From NCBI GenBank assembly GCA_030643125.1, contig DAOWML010000061.1, forward strand, positions 1-9,643: 9,643 nt of DNA, written 5' to 3'. This document shows, piece by piece, positions 1-5,504 of this stretch; within the stretch, counting starts at the first letter, position 1; the number at the start of each line of letters is the position of its first letter. The stretch comes from Bacteroidales bacterium (GTDB taxonomy: Bacteria; Bacteroidota; Bacteroidia; Bacteroidales; UBA12077). A program made the translations under genes and the position numbers. Below the pieces are notes generated by a model that ran no database searches, had not been told where the DNA came from, and saw nothing but the letters and a program-made list of their open reading frames with translations.

Positions 1-1
1 C

Positions 2-484
2 AGTATTCATGACAAATTAATGTACAAAGGTGCTAATCTTGTTATAAAAACTGTTGATTCCATTATTGAAAACAATTATCCTCAATTAAAACAAGAAGAT
101 TTAATTGACCGTGGAACAGAAATTAAACATGCTCCAAAAAAATTTAAAAATGATTGTAAAATAAACTGGAAAGAAAATATTGATTCTATTCACAACCTGA
201 TTCGTGGGTTAAGCCCCTATCCTGCTTCCTGGTCCGAAATAATTAATAAAAGAAATGAGCCAATCCTAGTAAAAATTTTTAAATCAGAAAAAGAAATGAA
301 TGACCATAATCATTCAATCGGGAAAATCATTTCTGATGAAAAAACCTTTTTAAAAGTAGCTGTAAAAAATGGATTTATTAATATTATAGAATTACAACAA
401 GCTGGCAAAAAAAGACTAAATGTAAAAGATTTTCTTAGAGGATTTCAAGGTATTAATAATTACAATTTTTCAACAAAAATTTGA
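2..484 (+). CDS. fmt: Methionyl-tRNA formyltransferase, C-terminal half (5' end outside window)
   Basis: The reading frame is open from base 2 to a TGA at 482-484, so this is the last 160 residues of a protein that starts before the window. The ATG at 20 is internal. The enzyme transfers a formyl group from 10-formyl-THF to initiator Met-tRNA in the cytoplasm. The recognisable part is the family's C-terminal tRNA-binding domain: the stretch INWKENIDSIHNLIRGLSPY followed by PASW is the hallmark opening of this domain, and the preceding KLMYKGANLVIKTVDSI matches the end of the catalytic Rossmann domain. The catalytic Asn/His/Asp and SLLP motif would lie upstream and cannot be checked. At roughly half of the usual ~310-residue length, this is a window-edge truncation and not evidence of a broken gene. 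It converges on the glucosaminidase gene, 52 bp away. Confidence 0.93.
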   Translation, partial: SIHDKLMYKGANLVIKTVDSIIENNYPQLKQEDLIDRGTEIKHAPKKFKNDCKINWKENIDSIHNLIRGLSPYPASWSEIINKRNEPILVKIFKSEKEMNDHNHSIGKIISDEKTFLKVAVKNGFINIIELQQAGKKRLNVKDFLRGFQGINNYNFSTKI

Positions 485-485
485 T

Positions 486-524
486 TTAGTTATCTTCAAA
501 AGAACGAACTAATTATATTTTTTT
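486..524 (+). terminator. Probable intrinsic terminator of fmt
   Basis: TTAGTT (486-491) pairs with AACTAA (507-512), and inside it TCTT (493-496) pairs with AAGA (500-503). A run of T (518-524) follows a few bases downstream. It starts two bases after the fmt stop codon and lies between convergent genes, where a terminator is expected. The stem is AT-rich and has an internal loop, so strength is uncertain. Confidence 0.45.
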
Positions 525-536
525 GCATTTGAGCTA

Positions 537-1571
537 TCATTCATCAAAATCCTCTATAATTGGTGTTTCCTCAACTACATCGGAATGTGTTTTATAATCT
601 CGCAGCCAAAGTTTTTGCCCAATTACAGGTTCAGTTCCTTCGTTCATTAAATTCTTTTCATAAAGTTTTTTAATCTTTATCCCATACATTTGAGATATGG
701 CATACATAGTTTCTCCTTCCTTTACTTCATGAAAATCAAATCCATGTTCGGCCTTATTCCTTTTCGGTTGAATGTATAATATTTGGCCTTCTTTTAATTT
801 ACTACCTTCTTCTATTTCATTATATTTAAACAACTCCCAGGGAAGCATTTCTAATTCTTCAGTAATACTTTTAAATGTATCTCCCTTTTTAACAATTAAG
901 TAATCAATCCTATTTTTACTATAAATACGATGTTTTTCGGTATAAATAGTAAAGTTATCCACATCAGCTAAAACAACTTCTTGTGAATCTGCAACAAATT
1001 CATCAGGCATTTCATTTGACAAACTACCTCCCTGGTCAAATACATAAAGTTGATTATTTTCTATAATTTTTATTAACAAAGTTGCATAAGTTCTGCTCGT
1101 TGCATAACCTGCTTTCTGTAAACCTTTTGCCCAGGATTTATAGTCCGTTGGATTAAGTTCAAATAAAAATGCATATCTTGAACCTTTTACGATAAAATCC
1201 GAATGATCTTTATATGAATCATATACAGAATTATATTTTCTGAAACACTCATTCCTTTTGTCATCATCATGATAAATCTTACCGCCTTTCCACCCATTAT
1301 GACATTTTATTCCAAAATGATTGTTTGCTTTTCTGGCTAATGTACTATTACCATTATTGGATTCGAGCATTGCCTGAGCCAAAGTAATACTTGCAGGTAT
1401 TTTATCCCTGTACATTTCCTTAATCGCTAAGTCCTTATAGTTATTTATATATTCTTTTCGATCTAACGACACATAATTATCATTAGTTTTTCGAGATGAT
1501 TTAGGCACCTGCTGTACTTTACAGGAAACTATAAATAGCGGTATTATAAGGAATAATAGTTTTTTTGTCAT
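537..1571 (-). CDS. Lipoprotein beta-N-acetylglucosaminidase (GH73, FlgJ-like) with two LysM domains
   Basis: A predicted cell-wall hydrolase that would cleave the glycan strand of peptidoglycan, anchored by lipid in the envelope. From the ATG at 1571 the protein has 344 residues. It begins MTKKLLFLIIPLFIVSC, a short type II signal peptide with a clear lipobox (IVS before Cys17). The GH73 domain spans about 40-178, with the catalytic glutamate expected at Glu70 in AQAMLESNNGNS and a conserved GYAT near 156. Two peptidoglycan-binding LysM domains follow (about 224-268 and 279-325), then an acidic tail. The frame is open to an ATG at 1655, but that would put 28 charged residues before the signal peptide, and the best promoter (1592-1599) would fall inside the coding region, so 1571 is preferred. 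Similar LysM glucosaminidases are widespread in Bacteroidota; the specific role (cell separation, growth or turnover) cannot be read from context. Confidence 0.9.
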   Translation of the reverse strand: MTKKLLFLIIPLFIVSCKVQQVPKSSRKTNDNYVSLDRKEYINNYKDLAIKEMYRDKIPASITLAQAMLESNNGNSTLARKANNHFGIKCHNGWKGGKIYHDDDKRNECFRKYNSVYDSYKDHSDFIVKGSRYAFLFELNPTDYKSWAKGLQKAGYATSRTYATLLIKIIENNQLYVFDQGGSLSNEMPDEFVADSQEVVLADVDNFTIYTEKHRIYSKNRIDYLIVKKGDTFKSITEELEMLPWELFKYNEIEEGSKLKEGQILYIQPKRNKAEHGFDFHEVKEGETMYAISQMYGIKIKKLYEKNLMNEGTEPVIGQKLWLRDYKTHSDVVEETPIIEDFDE

Positions 1572-1591
1572 TTTTTTTTTGTTATTTTGAA

Positions 1592-1599
1592 CAAATGTA
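1592..1599 (-). promoter_or_regulatory. -7 promoter element for the glucosaminidase gene
   Basis: On the minus strand this reads TACATTTG, an exact match to the Bacteroidota -7 consensus TAnnTTTG, 20 bp before the ATG at 1571. No clear TTG -33 element is seen at the usual distance. Its position supports the downstream start for the lipoprotein. Confidence 0.5.
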
Positions 1600-1653
1600 A
1601 AAAAAATATTCATTTTAGTATCGGGTATTTTTTCACTTAAGAAATTTCTTCTC

Positions 1654-2136
1654 ATGAATAAACGTGAAATTAAATCTTTTTTAATTGATTACAATTCTCC
1701 TGCCGAACTTGATGAAAAATATCAGGAATTAATACAAAAAGCAAAAGAAGCGGCAAAAAAGGCTTATGCTCCTTATTCAAAATTTAAAGTCGGCGCAGCT
1801 GTGTTACTCGAAAACAATGAAATTATTCAGGGTAATAACCAGGAAAATGCAGCATATCCATCGGGGTTGTGTGCAGAACGTGTCGCTATATTCTATGCTA
1901 ATTCAAAATACCCTAACATTCCAATTAAGGCCATTGCTGTAACAGCCAATACAGATAAAGGATTTATAAAAGAACCCATACCTCCTTGCGGTTCGTGTTT
2001 ACAAGCTATGTTAGAAAGTGAAGTTAGATATGAGAATTCTATTCAGGTTATTCTTTATGGAGAAAATAAAATAACAATTGCTGATAGTATAAAACAATTT
2101 TTGCCTGTAAATTTCAATAAGGATATGTTAAAATAA
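1654..2136 (+). CDS. cdd: Cytidine deaminase
   Basis: Zinc-dependent hydrolytic deamination of cytidine and deoxycytidine to uridine and deoxyuridine in pyrimidine salvage; cytosolic. The 160 residues show the complete signature: substrate-binding NQENAAYPSGL (about 62-72), then C73-A-E75 with Glu75 as the catalytic proton shuttle, then PPCGSC with Cys112 and Cys115 completing the zinc site. The KAYAPYSKFKVGAAV stretch (about 36-50) is the classic N-terminal family signature. Length fits the tetrameric Cdd class (about 130-160), with a short N-terminal extension before the core. It is divergent from the glucosaminidase gene with 82 bp between the preferred starts. No Shine-Dalgarno is visible, as is usual in this phylum. 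Confidence 0.95.
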   Translation: MNKREIKSFLIDYNSPAELDEKYQELIQKAKEAAKKAYAPYSKFKVGAAVLLENNEIIQGNNQENAAYPSGLCAERVAIFYANSKYPNIPIKAIAVTANTDKGFIKEPIPPCGSCLQAMLESEVRYENSIQVILYGENKITIADSIKQFLPVNFNKDMLK

Positions 2137-2393
2137 GCACTTAGCTGACAATTCTCATCAACACGTTTAATAAGTCGCAGCAGCAGTAAACAGTTTGCAG
2201 TTTGCATGTCCCGAAAGTTCCTGACAACTAAACTTGAAATTTGAAATTGTAATTTATAATTGATTTACTGCATCCCTGCCTGCCGGCAAGGCAAGCTGGA
2301 TTCTGCCAACTGCCAACTTGTGTTTTGTTGCACTAAACATCCTCCCCGCAGGGTTTTTATTTGATGTACTGTATTTGAATAAATGTAGAAACT
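2137..2393. repeat. Repeat-rich convergent spacer with tandem 7-mers and a GC palindrome
   Basis: No gene is supported here. The spacer holds three period-7 blocks: CAGTTTG twice (2191-2204), TTGAAAT twice followed by TGTAATT and TATAATT (2234-2261), and CTGCCAA twice (2303-2316). The third block is close to the reverse complement of the first. A GC-rich near-palindrome lies at 2276-2295 around TGCCGGCA. A small CCC/GGG dyad at 2345-2353 followed by five T could be a weak terminator for cdd. The blocks look like decaying intergenic repeats, not regulatory sites. Confidence 0.6.
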
Positions 2394-3995
2394 TTAGTAT
2401 TTAGCTAATATCTTAAGGAAATTTGCATTCGGAACGGCTCCTTCCTTATCGCTAGAATATTCTGGGTTTAACCTGTTTACAAAGTACATATCCAACTCAA
2501 CATTGTTCTTTACCTCTATTTTACCTCTGTATGTACAGTCAAAATAATCTTTTATGTATTCATAAGTATCACCCGAAACATTAACCTTGCCCACTTCACC
2601 TGATTGTTCCATTCTACTGGCTTTATTTACAGCATCACCCCAAATATCATAGGCAAATTTCTTCTTACCGATTACTCCTGCAATAACTTCACCGGTATGA
2701 ATTCCTAAACGTAGCTCCCAAGCTTTTTCATTATTTTTTTTCTTTTCTAGCGCGTAATCCTTCATAAACTTCTGAATTTCCAAACCCGCCAAGGTAACAT
2801 CAAGATGATTACTCCTATTTCTTAATGGTAAACCACCCGCACACATGAAAGCATCTCCAATAGTTTTTATTTTTTCAATATAATGCCTCTCAATAATTTC
2901 ATCAAATTTTTGGATATAAACATTGAGTTCTTCAACAAGTTCATGGCTATCCATTGCTCCGGTTAATTTGGAGAAATCTTTAAAATCGGTGAAAAGAATT
3001 GTTACTAATTTATATTTTTTTGATTTTGCAAATCCTTTTTTCTTTAATTGTTCTGCAATTTCGAAAGGCAGAATATTTAATAAAAGTTGGTCTGATTTTT
3101 TCTTCTGAGTTTCTATAAATTCTTTTTGCTTTTCAATTTCTTCATGTTGTTTTTCTAAAAGCAAATTAGAACTCTCTAAATTTTTGGTCAGAGATATTAA
3201 ATTTTCATTTTTAGCTTCCAGTCGTTCCTCTGCCTCTTTTAATGCTGTGATATTAGATTCAATCGCAATATATTTAATAATTATATCCTGTTCATTATAA
3301 ACCGGAGTCAATGTAGTTTGAACCCAAATTTGGTTATCATCTCCTGTTTTCCATTTTTTCTCATAAACAAAACTTTCAACACCTTCCTTACAATGTTTTA
3401 TTGCTTCAGATAATTCCTGGTTTTTTTCGGGATTAAATATTGAAGATTCAAATTTTTCTTTAAATTCATCAAGTGAATATCCATACATTCGTTCAAAACC
3501 CTCATTAGCCCACTCAATTTTATTATCGTTGCTCAATATCACCACACCGGTAGCTGTCTTTTGTGCAACAATGGACAGTTCGCGAAGCCATTCATGCTCA
3601 ATATATATTTCATGTTGAAATTCCCTACGACTTTCAGCTGCCTCTATTCGCATTAATAATTCGTCTTTACTATATGGTTTTCGAATAAAATCTACAATTC
3701 CATATTCAAAAACTCTATCAAAGTTTGTTCTTGGTGAGTAATCAGTAATTAATAATACGGGAATACCATGCGTAGATTTGTCTTGTTTTAAAGACATTAT
3801 ACTCTCTATGCCATTTGTGGACAGCGATTCTGAACCAATTAAAATTATATTGGGTTTGTTTTTTAAAGAAGATCTATAAATCTCCTTTGGTGATAATTGA
3901 ATTATTTCAAATCTATCTGTATCTTCTTTAAGCATATCCTGCAAATAGGCAAAACAACTGCCTTTATCATCTGCAATTAATATCTTATACATCAT
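2394..3995 (-). CDS. Receiver (degenerate)-PAS-coiled coil-class III adenylate cyclase
   Basis: A 533-residue cytoplasmic signalling protein predicted to make cAMP from ATP. An N-terminal receiver fold (about 3-125) has Asp9-Asp10, Thr84 and Lys106 in KPY, but the phospho-acceptor position holds Gly54 (IILIG where IILLD is expected), so classical phosphorylation looks lost. A PAS domain follows (about 138-255, with WANEGFERMYGYS), then a coiled coil (about 250-300) and the LLLNILPFEIAEQL linker typical of membrane-less class III cyclases. The cyclase domain (about 325-510) keeps both metal aspartates (Asp337 in FTDF, Asp381 in IGDAF) and the transition-state pair Asn457 and Arg461. The base-specifying positions are Lys377 (IKTIGD) and Asp450 (YDIWGD), the adenylate pattern rather than the Glu/Cys of guanylate cyclases. 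Tandem ATGs leave the start ambiguous by one codon. It is divergent from the Sia-like operon, 244 bp away. Confidence 0.9.
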   Translation of the reverse strand: MMYKILIADDKGSCFAYLQDMLKEDTDRFEIIQLSPKEIYRSSLKNKPNIILIGSESLSTNGIESIMSLKQDKSTHGIPVLLITDYSPRTNFDRVFEYGIVDFIRKPYSKDELLMRIEAAESRREFQHEIYIEHEWLRELSIVAQKTATGVVILSNDNKIEWANEGFERMYGYSLDEFKEKFESSIFNPEKNQELSEAIKHCKEGVESFVYEKKWKTGDDNQIWVQTTLTPVYNEQDIIIKYIAIESNITALKEAEERLEAKNENLISLTKNLESSNLLLEKQHEEIEKQKEFIETQKKKSDQLLLNILPFEIAEQLKKKGFAKSKKYKLVTILFTDFKDFSKLTGAMDSHELVEELNVYIQKFDEIIERHYIEKIKTIGDAFMCAGGLPLRNRSNHLDVTLAGLEIQKFMKDYALEKKKNNEKAWELRLGIHTGEVIAGVIGKKKFAYDIWGDAVNKASRMEQSGEVGKVNVSGDTYEYIKDYFDCTYRGKIEVKNNVELDMYFVNRLNPEYSSDKEGAVPNANFLKILAKY

Positions 3996-4033
3996 AGGAT
4001 CTGAAATAGAAGTTTAAACCATCTAGTTTGTCA

Positions 4034-4056
4034 GTTTAAAAGTATAACTTTTAAAC
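4034..4056. promoter_or_regulatory. Perfect 10-bp inverted repeat in the divergent intergenic region (possible operator)
   Basis: GTTTAAAAGT (4034-4043), spacer ATA, then ACTTTTAAAC (4047-4056) form a perfect dyad 39 bp upstream of the cyclase start. A further palindrome, GTTTAAAC, lies at 4012-4019, repeating the same half-site. The arrangement could be an operator in the cyclase leader or a leader hairpin; AT-richness makes chance dyads more likely. The remainder of the 244-bp divergent region (3996-4239) has no other strong feature apart from the candidate promoter at 4183-4214. Confidence 0.4.
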
Positions 4057-4182
4057 CAAAAAATGATTCATTTAACTTTTTTTTTAACTATCACTTATGT
4101 GTCATTCGTATTAGTTTTTAATCATTTCATCAAAAACGGCTTAAAACTAAAAACTCAAAAGTTAAAATAACGTATTTATTTA

Positions 4183-4214
4183 TTGGTAAAATTAATTTAC
4201 AACTATTATTTTTA
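4183..4214 (+). promoter_or_regulatory. Candidate promoter of the Sia-like operon
   Basis: TTG at 4183-4185, a 21-bp spacer, then TATTTTTA at 4207-4214, one mismatch from TAnnTTTG. It would start transcription about 20 bases before the ATG at 4240. This matches the phylum's -33/-7 layout, but the -7 element lacks its final G. Confidence 0.4.
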
Positions 4215-4239
4215 ATACTTATAAAATAGGGCATTTAAT

Positions 4240-5478
4240 ATGAATCAAAAATTACTCTTGATTGATAACAATACAGCTGATATTGAAAAAATCAATTCCA
4301 TATTAAGTGCCGAATTCCCAAATATCAACATTTATTCAACCAGCAATCAAAATAATATTTTAAAGGAAACTAAAACTTTATCTCCTGATATTATTATTTT
4401 CGATATAGACTATCCGGAGGATAATGTAGATCAAAATTTAAAACTTTTATTAGATCTTTTAAGAATAAAACAACTTCCAATTATTGTTTTATCATCAAGC
4501 ACCGATTATAATAAAATATTTAAAGCTGGTGCAATTAATTTGATTCAAAAACCTTATTCCGAAATTACATTAATTTCAAATTTAAAAACAGCTGTAAATC
4601 TTATTGGTATTCTAGAATCAGTAAGGATAAAGGAAACCGAAATTGAAGAAAAGAATCAGAAAATTCGTTTGCAGATTGAAAATGAATTTAAACAGCGTGA
4701 AATTATTATTAGTAAGAATAAGGAGATTATGGCAGACATTCGTTATGCCAGCAGAATTCAACAAGCTATTTTACCCAGTATCGAGTTTATTAATCAAAAT
4801 ATGGATGAATATTTCATTCTACACCAACCCAAAAGTCATGTTGGTGGCGATTTTTACTGGGCATCATGTCTTGGAAATAAAAAAGTGATTGCTGTTGGTG
4901 ATTGTACCGGACACGGTTTGTCTGGTGCTCTAATGCATATGTTAGGTTCAGTCTATTTGAATGAAATTATTTCGAGCGGAAATTTTGAAACAGCAAGCGA
5001 TATTTTGGAACAGCTTCGAGATCATATTATGAAGTCCTTAAATCAAACAGGAGAAGTAGGTGAAACTCAAGATGGACTTGATATTGCACTTTGCATTATT
5101 GACTGTGAAAATAAAAAGCTACAATTTGCAGGCGCTAATAATCCCTTTTATGTTATAAGAAACAAAGAACTTACAGAAATTAAAGGTGACAGAATGCCTG
5201 TTGGTATTCATATAAATTTTGACAAACCTTTTACAAATCATATAGTTGATTTGGAAAACAATGATCAGATTTATTTATTTTCGGATGGATATGCTGATCA
5301 GTTTGGAGGACCACGAGGAAAAAAATTTCGTTACAAGCAATTTAAAGAATTACTGGTCAATAATAGCCATGAACCTATGAATATTCAAAAAGAGATATTA
5401 AATAATGTACATGATAAATGGCGTGGATCATTAGAGCAAATTGATGATATTCTTGTTTTTGGAATAAAAATAAAATAA
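4240..5478 (+). CDS. Response regulator with SpoIIE/PP2C-type serine phosphatase output
   Basis: A 412-residue cytoplasmic phosphatase expected to dephosphorylate Ser/Thr on a partner protein, most likely the SiaC-family protein of the same operon. The receiver domain (about 3-120) has Asp9, phospho-acceptor Asp55 (IIIFDID), Ser85/Ser86 and Lys104 (QKPYS); the second acidic-pocket residue is Asn10 instead of Asp. A coiled coil (about 125-165) leads into DIRYASRIQQAILP, the usual entry to bacterial SpoIIE-type PP2C domains. Metal-binding positions are intact: Asp204 (GGDFYW), Asp221 (GDCTGHG), Asp278/Asp281 (DGLDIALC), and Asp349 and Asp353 (SDGYADQ). First gene of a four-gene operon, 26 bp before the next. 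It resembles SiaA in output domain only; Pseudomonas SiaA is membrane-bound with HAMP. Phosphorylation of the receiver by a histidine kinase encoded elsewhere is the likely input. Confidence 0.92.
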   Translation: MNQKLLLIDNNTADIEKINSILSAEFPNINIYSTSNQNNILKETKTLSPDIIIFDIDYPEDNVDQNLKLLLDLLRIKQLPIIVLSSSTDYNKIFKAGAINLIQKPYSEITLISNLKTAVNLIGILESVRIKETEIEEKNQKIRLQIENEFKQREIIISKNKEIMADIRYASRIQQAILPSIEFINQNMDEYFILHQPKSHVGGDFYWASCLGNKKVIAVGDCTGHGLSGALMHMLGSVYLNEIISSGNFETASDILEQLRDHIMKSLNQTGEVGETQDGLDIALCIIDCENKKLQFAGANNPFYVIRNKELTEIKGDRMPVGIHINFDKPFTNHIVDLENNDQIYLFSDGYADQFGGPRGKKFRYKQFKELLVNNSHEPMNIQKEILNNVHDKWRGSLEQIDDILVFGIKIK

Positions 5479-5490
5479 CTTTAACCTTTG
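5459..5490 (+). promoter_or_regulatory. Possible internal promoter before the TPR-phosphatase gene
   Basis: TTG (5459-5461, within a TTTTTGG run) is followed after 21 bp by AACCTTTG (5483-5490), one mismatch from TAnnTTTG. It overlaps the end of the preceding gene and could give extra transcription of the downstream three genes. A chance match is quite possible. Confidence 0.25.
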
Positions 5491-5504
5491 TAATTTTTTT
5501 TATT

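Noticed and set aside
2345..2358. CCC/GGG dyad followed by T-run as a firm terminator of cdd
   Set aside because: The stem is only three base pairs and lies more than 200 bp after the cdd stop; noted only as a weak possibility in the spacer description.
2137..2393. CRISPR-like array from the repeated units
   Set aside because: Units are only 7 bp, contiguous and differ between blocks; there are no spacers and no cas genes.
2923..3108. 61-codon reading frame on the + strand inside the cyclase gene
   Set aside because: Antisense shadow of a well-conserved cyclase/linker region; low-complexity Ser/Phe-rich product without features.
4089..4107. CACTTATGTG dyad in the divergent region, considered as a CRP/cAMP-receptor site
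   Set aside because: It lacks the TGTGA-N6-TCACA pattern; only a 3-bp inverted match remains.
4643..4888. 81-codon reading frame on the + strand within the receiver-phosphatase gene
   Set aside because: Alternate frame of the coiled coil and PP2C entry region; no start context or domain.
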